NCBI GenBank assembly: GCA_029379385.1
Contig: CM055617.1
Span: forward strand, 5,022,001-5,086,000
From: Quillaja saponaria
Lineage: Eukaryota; Streptophyta; Magnoliopsida; Fabales; Quillajaceae
Reading direction: 5' to 3'
DNA length: 64,000 nucleotides
Under the pieces are notes generated by a model, which saw nothing but the letters and a program-made list of their open reading frames with translations, had not been told where the DNA came from and made no database searches. Made by a program: the position numbers and the translations under genes. Shown here piece after piece: positions 26,504 through 39,049 of the stretch (the first letter of the stretch is position 1; each line of letters opens with the position of its first letter).

Positions 26504-26782
26504 TCGTTTGGCAAATACTTTTATATAAAGTTATACAGCCAAGAAGACTATTAGTTAACTGGATACAAAACTGCATTGAAAGTAGGAAATTTGAACACAA
26601 GCTCTCAATGTCAAAGGGTACTCAAAGCAGGGGAGTTAGCTTAAGCAGTAGTCCAGCAATACACATGAAGAAGGAGCAAGTGTATTCTCCATGTTGCCAA
26701 GTTCGATGTGTCTAAAATATCAAAACCTAAACATTAATTCGATTTATTTATTTATTTGGGTAACATAGCTTTTTCACATACT

Positions 26783-26865
26783 GACAGAATAAGGAAGTTG
26801 GTGACAGGAGGGAATTGGTTGGTTCCTCCAATGAGCACCATATCAATGTTAGCCAGGAAGGATTC
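26783..26865 (+). pseudogene. Fragment of a second beta-xylosidase gene (end of last exon)
   Basis: The stretch AAGGAAGTTGGTGACAGGAG, then TTGGTTGGTTCCTC.AATGAGCA, CACCATAT.AATGT and AGG.A repeats the 3' end of the BXL coding region at about 26015-26110. Translated, it reads RKLVTGG ... LVGSSNEHHINV, against RKLVIGE ... [16 protein letters not shown] in the intact gene. The fragment has deletions and no matching sequence upstream, so it is the remnant of a tandem copy. Confidence 0.75.
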
Positions 26866-27077
26866 CATATCTGTAGTGAGCTCATAAGGAATGATTACAT
26901 ATTCTCACGTGAGGGGCATCTTGACCATTTCTCAATAGTCATTACATTAAAGTTTCACCTGCTCCCTCAACCTCCCTCAATTGCCAAACTTCTTGTACTA
27001 CAAGACCAATTCAATTTATAACAGAGAGATTCACATTATACAAACCCAAATTCCCTTAACCCACAACCACCATAGAA

Positions 27078-27520
27078 ATGGAACAAGCTCCAAACCTCAA
27101 AACACTAATCTTCTCTCTGTTTCTCATTCTTATTCTTACTTGCTCAGTAGTCCACTCCAGCAATCCAGCAAGTTCTCCTTCACCTGCACCTGCACCTGTA
27201 AGTTTCATATTACACATTTAACTTTCTTCTTCACCTTCTTTATAATCTTTAGTATGATGAGAAAAAGCAATCAATGATGTCTTCCTGGTTTTCTTTAGGC
27301 AAATAATGCAGCATTAACAAATAGGCTAAACCCATATAGAGGAAGAAAAGAGAATCCAATGAGAAGGTCATTTCCAGCTACATGTCATTCAAAGTGTAAT
27401 GAATGCCAGCCATGTATGCCAGTTGAAGTATCGATCCCAACGATGGAGCTGGAAGAATATGAGAACTACTACCCCATGGTGTGGAAGTGTATGTGCCAAC
27501 ATAACATATTCTCCCCTTAA
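27078..27520 (+). CDS. EPF-like (epidermal patterning factor family) secreted peptide
   Basis: Small cysteine-rich secreted signalling peptide of the EPF/EPFL family, whose members bind ERECTA-type receptor kinases to control stomatal and organ patterning. Two exons: 27078-27197 and 27299-27520 (113 aa). A hydrophobic signal peptide (TLIFSLFLILILTCSVVHS) is followed by a Pro/Ala/Ser stretch and a basic pro-region (RLNPYRGRKENPMRRSF). The mature C-terminal domain has six cysteines in the order ATCHSKCNECQPCMP ... VWKCMCQHNIFSP. The spacing fits the family, but I cannot assign a member number with confidence. It lies downstream of, and on the same strand as, the beta-xylosidase, with its own start and intron. 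Confidence 0.85.
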
Positions 27521-28135
27521 CCCCAATTTTTAGCATCCTACTATTGTTAGTCCCTAGTCTACTTTTTCTTTTCTTTTTCTTTTTTGGAAGATAAATAAAG
27601 AGAAACCATTTTGAGTTTTAGTCTTTTAGAAAAGAGTAATGCAGTAAATTGATATGGTGCCTTTGCTCCTTGGACATAATTATCAACTTCTCAGATCATA
27701 TGCTTGTAACATTTACTAAATGTATTGACTATTTTCAGCTGGCAATATATATATATATACATATATTAGTTTGATGTTAAAAATTTAAAAAAAAAATTGT
27801 GGAATTGAGATTGAACCCATGCTATATGAGATTCTTCAATGCTGCCATGTTGAGTCATATTTCCTGGATATATATGATACAGAATTCAGTGCCATACATT
27901 CAAAATAATTATTTCGAACAAAAATGTATTAGGTTACATGCCTTACAGCTTATATTGAAAGAATTAAATGATAAATAATTTTACATTTTCTCAAAAATTG
28001 TAGCCTAATCTGCCAAAGGTATAACTTAAATAAATCACGAGACTGGTGGGTTGAGATCTAATTCTATATTTTGGAAATTAAACAAACAAAAAACTAAAAT
28101 CCTATAATTCAGACTTCAAAGTAGCATTCGCATTC
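27521..28135. other. Intergenic region between convergent EPFL and IFRD genes
   Basis: Holds the two 3' UTRs and a short (AT)n tract at about 27747-27760. No other feature was seen. Confidence 0.6.
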
Positions 28136-31100
28136 TCATTCGATCTCGTACTCGCTGCTCTTCATCTCCTGTAATAAGCATTATCAAATGACACTTAGTT
28201 ACTTCGACACTTTCATAGGACTCTTCTAACTGCAATTTTACTAGATAATCTACTAGACAAGTACCTGAGATAATAAGCGGTTTTTGCTCATCCATTGTGT
28301 CCTTGCTTTGCTGATAATAGAGTTCCTCTGCACAGATGACCATGTAAAACCAGAAAAATTTAGTGCTTACGTGGAGAAGTTTTTGGATTAGTTACAACAA
28401 AGGAAAAAGAAAGGAAAGAAATAATCCAACATAATCTGGCATATAATTCAGAATATACCAAAACCCTATCTTTCTTCTTCTCTGTTCTCGTCAATCTGCT
28501 TGAATCTTTTTCTTCAGGTACATAATAATGAACAACAACCTGAAATATTGCAAAAGCATCAGGCATATCATATCTGGAAGATAATGGTCAAAAATAAATA
28601 AAGCTGATGAAGTAATCCATGTTCTAATCAAAAGCAAAACGAAACTGAAGTGTTTTAAGCCAAAAACTTGGGGGGATTTTTATTGAACAAGGAAAAAGAC
28701 AAATAGTGAATCAGTTTTTTAATCAGGTCAGGTTATAGCAAAAAACCAGACACCTTAAAAGCCTGATCATGGATTTATTGATCTAAAGGGGCCAAGAGAA
28801 GACAACATGTATGATAGAGAGAAAATGAAGAAGTTGCAAAAAGGAAACTAAACCTTTTCCATAGTAGATGCATAAAGTTCTTTTCCTGAATATTGATTGT
28901 AGGTTGGCTTAAACTCGAACAAATTCTGGAAGAGTTCATTTCTCTGTATGTCAACAAAAAACAGGTCATACAAGTCAGCTCAGTAACCTGAATCTTTAAC
29001 AGGTTGATGGGTATATAGTTGAAAAGAACTAACCAGCATGTGTTTCAGAAAGTCTTGTTTACCGAGGAAATGTCTCATGAAGTTTAGCTGTTTGAATAAA
29101 TTGAGATTGATAAGATATCAAAAACCAGTAAGAAGGTTAAAGGTCTAAATAACAGAAAGTAATTGAATTACCTGTAGTATTTGAGACCACGATGATAGCA
29201 TCAGTGTATGTCGCTCAATTGGTACAGACACTTCGGGAAAATTACCATCCTGAAAATATTTCATGACACCCCAATCAGCATTGGACACTTCACTGAAGGT
29301 TTGATTGACAGAAGTTTTGTCCCTGGCTCTGATGGAAAGCTTCTCTAGTTGCTTTACAATTGTGTCCTTTATCAAGTTCTTCTTATCACAATACTTTGGT
29401 GGGGATTTGGTACCTTCAAGAGCAGAACTATCACTAGTGCCCTCATCTTCACTTGAGAACTTATCAAGGCTATTGATTTCAAATATCATAGCTAGTGCTT
29501 CACCAGCTGCAACACAGACTGACTCGTCATCTTCTTCTAACATTCCCAAAAGGCAAGATATTGTGCTGCAATGCAGAACCATAAATTAATTTAAATAAGA
29601 CTATTTACTATATTTATTTCAAATTAAATTCTTTGAAGATGGAGATATTTGTTCATTTATTCTAATAACAGTAGCACAATCCATGCAACTGACCACCATA
29701 ATAGCAATTATTAATACATCAACAACAAGCCATAATCCCAAATCATTAGGGTCATGTAGAAACTATTACCTAATAGTAATAATGCACAAAATTCTGCAAG
29801 ATATTATTAGGGGAGTTAACACATAAGTATATAGAATAAAAGTTGTCTTGGGCATATGTTCACAGACCCTTTCCAATTTTTTTGACTAAATTCCCATCCA
29901 TCCCGGGTTGTAAGGAGAAATGACCAAGCAGAAATTGCTGCAGCTAGAATGGCTGGCGAACGCTTACTTGCAATTACCTGAAAGATCAAACATCATCACC
30001 TTTAGCTTGCTGTAAGGATCAGGAAGTACCAGGCATAAAGAAAAATGTTACAAAGACATTAGGACCATGTCAAATAAAAGTTGTTGGTAACAATATTGAA
30101 CCCACTAATGCACTGGTTGTGGTCTCATATTATTTTAAACACTCCCCTAATATTATATGCACAGTCTCGATAATAATTAAGAATTTCTAGGATAATTATA
30201 TAGAAACAGAAAATTACATAAATTGTAGGGATAAGTGACAATATACTTACAGCACTCCCAGATTTAAGAAGAATGAACTCCCATATTATTTGCATAGCTA
30301 ATTCAGTCTCTTCTACATTATTTGCGCAAAAGAAAGAAACAATGGCCAAAGCATCCAAAATCTGCATGAAAAATTCATTCAGTGAGTCAGAAGTACTAAA
30401 AAAACTTTAATAAATAGCTACTTAACTAGATGATTTTGTACTAATATGCTCCAATGATACCTTTGAAGTCTTAAGACCAGACTTAAGAGTTGTTTCAAGT
30501 TCAGGGATGGACTCCTTATATAATTCTTGTGCATTATCAGTATCACAAAAGGTCATCGCCAGCAACCCTGCATTTATAGACAATTCGAATAATTAACTTA
30601 CGCCTATTCCACTCATGCATGACTAAGAAACATATATACTATATAGTGCTAACTAGAGAGAATAAGACAAACCGATAGCATGTGAAGCTAATTGTGTCTC
30701 TTTGGCAGAACCCTTCTTTATTGAATTCAGGAAGCGATACAAAAAAGTAATAAAGCTGGAACAAGAAACAACAAGAGAAAAGAGCAATCAGCCAATCACT
30801 AACAAAAGCCTTATTTAACTTTACCAATAACCCTAAGCCATCACCCAAAGAATTCCTTCTCTGGGTTTAAAATAAAAAAGAACATAATTGAGCAGAAGAT
30901 TTGTGTTATATATTTCCTACTTATTAAAACCCAGAAAGGAAAAAGTAATCTAATATACTTACTTCTTTTGCAGACAAGCATATTCAATTTCGCTTCTAGT
31001 GTTTAGAATCTCAATAATAGGAGATAGTGCATTCTCCCTAACTGTTCCCCTTCATTAATGAACCAAACAAAAGACATAAAAATTTCAGCTTCATTCAAAA

Positions 31101-31297
31101 CAAAAAAGCCAATAGACTGAAATATAGTCAAGAACAAGAAGGGCAAAGAAAAAAAAACACCTTTTGTTGTATAATTCTTCTAAATAATAAAGAACAGGCT
31201 TGCGTGGAGTACTCTTCACAGTCTCAGTACTTTCATCGCCATTGGTAGCGTTAGCCGTAATGGGTCTTTGGCCCCTTCTAAAACGTCTAACTGTCAT
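28136..31297 (-). CDS. IFRD (interferon-related developmental regulator) family protein
   Basis: Helical-repeat protein of the IFRD family; plant members are poorly characterised, and one Arabidopsis homologue affects salt tolerance. Twelve exons, 5' to 3': 31161-31297, 30963-31049, 30673-30755, 30461-30567, 30251-30361, 29868-29977, 29172-29565, 29034-29087, 28854-28943, 28459-28539, 28265-28327 and 28136-28168. They total 1350 nt (449 aa), in phase. Recognisable blocks: a basic N-terminus (MTVRRFRRGQRP), VLYYLEELYNKRGTVRENAL, LNSIKKGSAKETQLASHAIG, GMLEEDDESVCVAAGEALAM, a linker with LEKLSIRARDKTSVN, VVVHYYVPEEKDSSRL and the C-terminal SKARTQWMSKNRLLSQEMK, which matches the family's SKARTQLLNKQRMLSQ-type end. 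An upstream in-frame ATG at 31363 would add 22 residues; the downstream ATG was chosen for its basic start and is the least certain part. Confidence 0.85.
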
Positions 31298-32128
31298 GTT
31301 GAAACAATAGCTATGAGTTTCTCTCGGATTACTTTTTTGTAGAATACTGGAAGAGCAAGACACAGTAAATAGAATAGTTATAAAGGATACAATAGTATTG
31401 TAGGCTTATAGTTATAGAGTGATGAAGAGCATGAGTCTTGGGACCCTTCATCTCGTGGTTTGTTTAGGCTTATAATTCCAAATACTGACAAGATTAGGCC
31501 ATGGCATGAGGGCCCACAAACAATAAAATCATCTTATAAATGAGTTAATTATTTTGGTAAAAGAAAATAGGAAAAGTAAGAAAAACTTCTAAAGTAATTA
31601 ATTAATTTCATATTATCAAAAAATCTTATTTTTAATTTTTTCTTTTCCCTCCAAAAATTAATAAAATTTATCATTTCATCATCAAATTTTCTTTCTCTCT
31701 AAAAATTAGTACAATTTATATTCAAAAGATGATAATAAAAATTGAATCCAATTAAAAAAAAAGGAAAATTTTTGATTAATCAAATTCATAATAACTTAAA
31801 ATAATTAAAATTTAATACTAAAACAAATAGTGAAAAATAAAGTTTAATTTTTCAAATAAAAAATGAATCTTTTTATAACAAATTAAAATTTGGTTGCTTG
31901 ATAATTAAATATAAAATTAATTATTAATAACAATAATTTAAAAAAAAAATTAAAAGTAAGATTCATCGATGATATGAAATTATGTTAGAAATGCTTCGTC
32001 TAGCAAAATTTAAAATTACTACCCTTCCAAGAAATACAATAAAACGTAAAACCCCAAAATTACATACTTGCCATCAGTTCTCAGCCGCACAGCTAAGCCT
32101 CATTCGAATTGGATCCCACTAAAGAAAT

Positions 32129-32550
32129 ATGGAGGAAAATTCTCAGCAACCCAATTTATTTAGTTTCTTTCAGAGAATTTTTTGGCTCAAAAATCGCTGA
32201 TGAATCGCCGAATCAATCCCTCCAATGACAGAGTTACCGGAGTCAGTTGCCATCGCAACCGGCTGTGAGACTATGCCACAATCGCAGCCACCGACTCTAT
32301 CTAACATAACGATGATTACTGAGGATGAAAGATCCACCACCGCCACCACTTCCAACACTTTGAACAAAGATAAAGGAAGTTCCTGAACTGGATTCGCTGG
32401 CAGTGGTAACCAAAGAAGCTAACCACCCCAGATACCGCTTGGGATTTCCCGCAACAAGCGGAAGGGCCGAGGAAGTACAGATTGAAATGGTGGAAACGCC
32501 TCGCCGAGGTTGGAGATCAGAGAATGTAATTTTGAATCCACAACGTATTT
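32129..32550 (+). pseudogene. Possible remnant of an unidentified protein gene
   Basis: This island has balanced base composition in otherwise AT-rich DNA. It starts with ATG and reads MEENSQQPNLFSFFQRIFWL, then two consecutive TGA codons at about 32198. The frame continues with protein-like sequence (PMTELPESVAIATGCETMPQ) to another TGA near 32384, after which a different frame gives KEANHPRYRLGFPATSG and MVETPRRGWRSENVILNP. I do not recognise the family. Frame changes and stops suggest a decayed gene. A non-coding exon or a chance island are the alternatives. Confidence 0.3.
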
Positions 32551-34015
32551 CAGGAACAAAAAAACAATCCACCAGTTTCTTTCTCTTTTTTTTTTTTTGG
32601 CCCTTTCCTGAAAAGTAATTGGGCCATAACTATTTTGGTCCAGTATACAAGCCCAATTCAACTTGGTGCCTGCCCATACAGTCTTTGGGTTTTACAACTT
32701 GCAAATGATGGTTATGTTTCTTGTCGGTTGATTTTGAATTAATCTTTGTGGTCAAAATAGAGTAGTTGAAAAAAACGTGAATAGGTTAGGCCATTGGAAA
32801 TACTTGAAAATGAAATAAATGCAACCAGCTGTTAACAAAACATGAAAAAACATTAAAAAAAAAAAAAAATTGATGTTGGAAAGTTGTTAAAGTCTCATTT
32901 AGTTAGGTTTATGGTCCAAATATTGTCGTTGAAATTTTGTCAAAATTTGTTTGGTCAGGTATATCTTTTTTGGAAGAAAATATATCATCATAGTAATTAA
33001 ATGGTATTCATGTTAATATACACACATTTTATTAATTTATCTTTTCAATATGAATAGAAATACATCATTCATGCAAAGATTACATAATTATAAAAAATTT
33101 ATTATCTATAATTTAAAAATTTTAAATTCTTAAAATTAATGAATAAATTATACATTAATATTAATTTATATAAAAAAAATTATAGCTAATTTTCACGCGC
33201 ATAAAACTACGCAGTAAAACAACACCCAAAGTTGTTATCCTAATGACATAATCATGTAAAGATATAGTACATGAGTAGAATGTGATGAAATTTTGATGGA
33301 TAAGTTAGAAGACTATCCAAGAGAACATAGTTAGAAAGAGATGGCATGCTGGTCTATAATTGTGTTCCATATTTGTGTTGTTTGTTTCTTGTTTCTTCTT
33401 TCTTACAGAAGAAATGTCAATGTCAATGTCAAGTTGCCTATATCTACGCCTGCTTTAGCTTAGGCCTTGGAAGAAAATCCATGCGGTCAAAACCTCACAA
33501 GGAGAGCTAAAAACATGTCACGGCACGCAATATTAGTAAGAGAAGCCAAGTTGTGTTATCCAACCAAACACCAATTAAAATTATTCATAAATCAATCCAC
33601 AACCTTTTTATCCACATATTCGTCCTAACAGACTTATTCCCACTAAAAGATTAAATAAACAAAAACAAATTATTCATCAACATTAATTTATTTCCAATAT
33701 CAAAACGAATCAATTTTATATTTTTATAAATTTCTTTGATATGGCAATGTTCAAATCTAAAATTTTTAATTCTTATACTTTTTTTTTATAAATCTCACTC
33801 ATTTAAAGCATTTGACCATAAAATCTCAAATTAAAATATTTATTTATTAATTATTACGTGTCATCATCATCGTATTATTATTTTTATTTTTCTCGTCTTA
33901 AATAAAAATAAAATTTATTTATTGAAGGACTTGAGTGTCATTACTTGTTGACTAAGTGCCCTTTCAAAAACCACTCACAAATTTCAAAGTTATCAACTAG
34001 GTTGCATTACTTCCA

Positions 34016-34023
34016 TATAAATA
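34016..34023 (+). promoter_or_regulatory. Probable TATA box for the 34136 ORF
   Basis: TATAAATA lies 113-120 bases upstream of the ATG at 34136. A GA-rich tract (GAAGAAGAAGAAGAAA) at about 34098-34113 lies between them in the presumed 5' UTR. Confidence 0.55.
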
Positions 34024-34135
34024 GACCACCCATTTATGACATTTTGATATGTGCAGGATATACTACTCAACACTTTAACTTCAAAAGCTCGATCAAGAAG
34101 AAGAAGAAGAAAGGAAATTAAGCATATAGCATAAT

Positions 34136-34435
34136 ATGGAGGGTTTAATTCCATATTTGATTCATGCCATGAAGAAACAAAGTCCTCAACATAGTTACCG
34201 GAGCCTTTCTGAGGGCTCAACCCGTGGCCGGAGCTACCATTTGCTGACAGCAGCAAGCCCACCTGATTCTTTCAAAGGCTCCTCTCACAGACGAACACGG
34301 TCAGAATTCCAGCCTCCACCCACCACCGCTGACTTCTTAAAGAAAAGGCATGGCCTTGGTGTTTGTGGATTAACACGCACCTTCAGCTTCAACAAAGGCT
34401 CTGCATCCAAAAAATTTCACACTCATTCACAGTGA
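34136..34435 (+). CDS. Small plant-specific protein of unknown function (99 aa)
   Basis: Single-exon ORF with a good promoter context (TATA box upstream, short leader). It starts [15 protein letters not shown], followed by a Ser/Arg-rich, basic and disordered middle ([34 protein letters not shown]) and FLKKRHG near the C-terminus. I recall similar short plant proteins with an MEGLIP start, an RSxSEGS block and an [11 protein letters not shown] block, but no assigned function. There is no signal peptide or transmembrane span. The RTRSEF and RSLSEG serines resemble phosphorylation or 14-3-3-type contexts, which is only inference. Confidence 0.65.
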   Translation: MEGLIPYLIHAMKKQSPQHSYRSLSEGSTRGRSYHLLTAASPPDSFKGSSHRRTRSEFQPPPTTADFLKKRHGLGVCGLTRTFSFNKGSASKKFHTHSQ

Positions 34436-35172
34436 TATTTACAACATCAAAAATTTAGTATTTGTTTTTGTGGGATTGTTTTATTTATTTAGTATATTTT
34501 TCTTGGGTTGTTGGGTCATTGATTTCTATAAAAGGATGCAATTTTCATCCAAAAAAAAAAAAAAAAGTGATGGGTTGTCATCTAAATGTAATGGTAATTG
34601 TACATTAGATCATTGCGAAAGCTATAATGAATTGTAATTTAGTGAATTCTGTCGTTATTATATAATTCATGGTCTATTAAAATTTTGTTGACATACCAAA
34701 AATATATTGCATAATTAACCAAAACAATAGACTTTTTTTTGTTTAAAAGAAAATTTGGAGGATATGTCCGAAAATAAATTAGAAATTTAATTCTATCGTG
34801 AAATTTGAATATTCAACTCAATTAATTAGGACCGAATCATAAATTCGGATCAAGTTATATTATAAATAAATATAAAATTATATATATATAATTATAAATA
34901 GTTATTTTGAATTATTCACTTCAAAATCAGATCAGATAATTGAAAAACGAATTAAATTTTAAATACTGAACCATCCCAACTAGGAATTTAGATCAACTTA
35001 TCCATTGTCAATTCTAATAATAAATGTCGTTTTGAATGGAGAGGAACAGTATAATGAATGTCGTTTCAATCGTTTGTACACAACACATCTTTTAGCTTGG
35101 GTGGTTAATACGACAATATTTTTGTATTGTGCCTGTAAAATCAATCCCTCGAGTTGGGGAAGAAAGAAAAGA
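34436..35172. other. 3' UTR and intergenic DNA
   Basis: AT-rich, with a poly-A run at about 34551-34566. An ORF frame upstream of 35173 is open back to 35005, but this extension has no family similarity; the downstream ATG is used for the next gene. Confidence 0.5.
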
Positions 35173-38100
35173 ATGACAGCCCGCTCGGTGTTCGATGCCG
35201 GAGAAATCAGAAGGGAATTCGAGAAGGCGGGAGTTGATCAGAAGTTCGTTCCGATAGTATGGAAGCATGTGATTCAGAAACTAAACCAAGACAGTAAGTG
35301 TGAAGAATGGGAGTGGGAGAAACAAGTTCCTTCTTTGCCTTCCGCCGCCTACTCTCTGCTCCGGTCCAAGTTCAAGAAGCCCCTCTCTTCCTCTGTCCAC
35401 TCCGTCTTCCACTCCATTGACAATTTCACCTCCAAACTCCTTATCAAGCTTCAGGTACAATCTGATACCACCTTTCTCGTTTTTCAATTTGATATTATTG
35501 GTTGAGACATCTAAATCAACTTGGGCAGCATTTCAGTATATATAATGTGTTTTCCAATGGTTCTGGTCATTATTGTCTATAAAGACACTTTTTTTTTTAT
35601 TTATGGGTAGTTTTTTTTTTTTTTTTTTGCCTGTGGTGTGGGAACGTATGTATCTTGTTTGCAAGGATTGTGGAAAATTGCATTGGATGTTTGAGTTATC
35701 CAAAGGTGGATTGGTATGTTTGTGCTTATTGCTTGATAAAAATTGAATCCTATATTACTGTTATTGTGGAGAGGGACAAAAGTCGAGGAGAAGCTCCAGT
35801 GATGGAAACAAGGCATGCTGCCATTAATGTTTAATTCAACTATTATTACTTATGATACGAAAAGAAAGTTGATAGTGATGTTTTGCATTTTGTTTGTCAG
35901 ATTAGCCTTTTAGACTACAAGTTTGTTTGATCTTCATTGGGCCGAAGTTTTCATTTAAAATTGGAGCTTTCTATATTCTTTTGTTGAGTTTTTGATGTTT
36001 TCTGAGATTTGGTTCTTTATATAGTATTGTCATTAGTTTGTGGACTTCCTTTGAGGCTTCAAGCCTGGTGGTCTTTCTTGTGTGCTATTTGTATCGCCAC
36101 CTGAATATATGTAAGTAAATTTAAATATAGCAGACTTGGAACTTGTTTTGGTTTTGTTAGAATGGAGCTTTTGTGGAGGCTGTCATAATGAAGTATGATA
36201 CTCGTCTTGGAAAGTATGGTGGCAAGCCTCGTCCTGGTGGTCTAAGATCAACCTTGTGCATATCATCTCAGGTCTCATATCTTTTTTAGTACTATGTTTA
36301 TGAAGTGTAATTATCAATTTGTTGCTGGTTGAAGTTCTTTTTTGGCAATTGTAAATAAAGTCAATCAATTTTTGTCCCTTTGCTGCAGGTTGGTTGCAAA
36401 ATGGGTTGCAAGTTCTGTGCAACTGGAAGTATGGGGTTCAAAAACAACCTTTCATCTGGAGAAATAGTGGAACAATTGGTTCATGCCTCTTGCCTGTCAC
36501 AAATTCGCAATGTTGTTTTCATGGTAATTTCTTTTTCTCATTATGCACGTAGGTTCTGTTCACGGCGTCCACATCTTTTGTAGGATCTTCATGTGGAGGA
36601 GTTTATTTATTTATGTGAACTTGTTATACATTGTTATGTTGTATTTTATCAGCTGAGCATAGAGGACGAAAGATGTTAAGATAGGGAACCAGGATGACTC
36701 TCCTCATTATTTTGCTGAATTTTTATCTTCAGAACTCCTTTGTCTTTCCAAATATTGCTTCTATCCTTTTAAAGCTCTGTTGTAACTCTCTCCCTCTATA
36801 ATTTTACTCTCAAAGAAGTTAAAATTTAGGTTGCAATTTGATAGTCTATTTTGTTATAGGGAATGGGAGAGCCTTTGAATAACTACTCTGCTTTGGTGGA
36901 ATCTATCCGTGTCATGACTGGATCACCATTTCAGTTGTCACCAAAAAGGATTACAGTCTCAACGGTATGCACCATTAACTGAAATCTCTGTGTAGGTATA
37001 TAGATCACTTTTTATAGGGCGACTAGTGCTGAAATAGTCTGACTTGTGAGGGTATAATTTGCATGTAATCTTTCATAGGTTGGCATTATTCATGCTATCA
37101 ACAAGCTTCACAATGATCTGCCCGGTTTGAACTTAGCAGTCTCACTGCATGCGCCAATCCAAGACATCCGTTGTCAGATAATGCCTGCAGCTCGTGCTTT
37201 TCCTTTGGAAAAACTTATGAATGCTTTGAAAGAATATCAACGGAATAGGTAGGAATTTCATTCATTCATATTTCTTTTGAATATTGTTTGAGGTTTTAAA
37301 TTTATCATCATACTTCATTTGATACTTGAGAGTCCTAAAGATTCCATTCACAAATTCCAGTCAGCAGAAAATCTTAATTGAGTACATAATGCTTGATGGG
37401 GTGAATGATGAAGAGCAGCATGCCCACCAACTTGGAAAACTGCTAGAGACATTTGAAGTGGTAAGCTCTAAAATCTGATTTGGTACCATGTTAGACGGTT
37501 TTAATTTTTAGTTATGAATTGAATTTACAGATTTTTTTAATTGTTTTTCCCTTTTACCTTGTTAGTGAACGTTCCTTTTGAATAGTGTTGTATAACTGGG
37601 GTTAAGATAGGTTTTTACTATTGATTAGAACTGATGAAGTGCTCTTCATTATAAGTCATATGAGGCATAGTTATCCAATAACTTGTACTTACTTCCATAT
37701 AGTGATTCTGTCCATCTTGAAAACCCAAAGACACCAAATAAATTAATTGCAGATCACTTTAATGGTTGAAACGTGAGAGTTTCTACTTGGAGGTCCTAGT
37801 TCAAACTTCATTGGGATGGATTTTTAAGATAAGGAATGGGGTTAACCTGTTTTGTAGCTCAAGGCTTCAGGTAAACCTAAGAAAAAGATAATAATGAGTA
37901 GTGGTTGTTCACCTGAATATCATTTTCATTTGGGAGAAACGGAAAAAGAAAAAAGTAGTCAAGAAGGATAAATCATGCATTGTCAATTCTTAGCGATCTC
38001 ACTCATCTGGTTACCTGGAATACTTTCTCCATTGACTTCGATAATTGAACCTTTTTACTTTGGGTTAGTAGTAAATGAAATCATTTATGTGATAGAAATA

Positions 38101-38437
38101 CAAGTCTTGCTTCTAGGATTGTTTTATCAGCTTACATACTCTTTGTTATAGTAGCCATCCTTATATACTCTGTTTTGACATTTGCTTATGGCTTGTTGAG
38201 CAGGTCGTGAACTTAATACCTTTCAATCCTATAGGCACTTTGAGTCAATTCTTAACCAGTAATGAAGAGAAGGTATCAAGATTTCAGAAAATTCTTAGGG
38301 GTACTTATGGCATCCGGACGACGGTTCGTAAAGAAATGGGTCAAGATATAAGTGGTGCATGTGGTCAGCTGGTAGTTGACAAGAAGGCCATAGAGAATTC
38401 AGGTCTCTTAACTGATATAGAAGATCTTCGTATTTGA
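35173..38437 (+). CDS. RlmN-type radical-SAM RNA methyltransferase
   Basis: Homologue of bacterial RlmN, which makes 2-methyladenosine in 23S rRNA and tRNA using S-adenosylmethionine and a 4Fe-4S cluster. Seven exons: 35173-35454, 36161-36271, 36389-36523, 36860-36964, 37079-37248, 37361-37460 and 38204-38437 (1137 nt, 378 aa), in phase. The cluster motif CxxxCxxC is seen in [13 protein letters not shown] (Cys134, Cys138, Cys141). Other family blocks are [43 protein letters not shown] and [12 protein letters not shown], whose Cys354 corresponds to the second catalytic cysteine of RlmN. No clear transit peptide is visible at this start, so organelle targeting is undecided; the frame stays open upstream to 35005. 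Length is close to the bacterial enzyme. Confidence 0.92.
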
Positions 38438-39049
38438 TGTACCCTGGAGGTTAAATCTTCCTATTAAGTCACGAATCAACATTGAAAATTTCTGTGTCAA
38501 TCGCTTCCTCGTTTCACCGCATCTTTTGTTGGTTGTATAAAATGGACAAAGACAAAATTACTAGCTATAGCTGCCACGTGATGGATTTTGGGAAGGATTA
38601 GTTCATCTGTTCCAGCATATACTCATTTATTAATCAACGGAATTGTGATATATGGGTTCCTTTGATTGGATATGGTTGTATTAGGAAGCTCGCACGACAT
38701 GGCTTGTGTTTTTTTGGATGCTCCTTGAGGGAAAAAACACGAGAGCTCAAGTATAAGAGCTAATAAGGAATCTAAGACGTATTGGTCAAACAGCCTAAAA
38801 CAGAACTATGTGAAAGACTCCACAAGCAGCAATTATCCCTATTACTGATAAAATTGATCATATTTGATGCTATATCTGCCAGTTAGAGCTAGACTCGCTG
38901 ATTGTCAGGTAACTTTATACTAGAACTAATATAGAATTTGCAATCTGCACTGGAATTTGTCCCGAATAAGCAAAGACCATTTATTGATGGAAATAATTTG
39001 TGAAAACATTGGTAACACCAGAAGCATGATAGTCCATGTAAATTGCTTA

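Larger units (their letters stand above)
31298..34135. other. AT-rich intergenic region
   Basis: Contains the IFRD promoter at the left and the promoter of the 34136 ORF at the right. A less AT-rich island at about 32129-32550 may be a gene remnant and is listed separately. The remainder is poly-A/T-rich with nothing recognisable. Confidence 0.55.

Noticed and set aside
35005..35172. N-terminal extension of the RlmN-like ORF from 35005
   Set aside because: The extra 56 residues do not resemble the family or a clear transit peptide; the start at 35173 gives a normal length. The frame is open, so this stays a minor possibility.
35173..38437. Recent bacterial transfer as the source of the RlmN-like gene
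   Set aside because: Six ordinary plant introns and AT-rich plant-like sequence argue for a long-resident nuclear gene; RlmN-like genes occur widely in plants.
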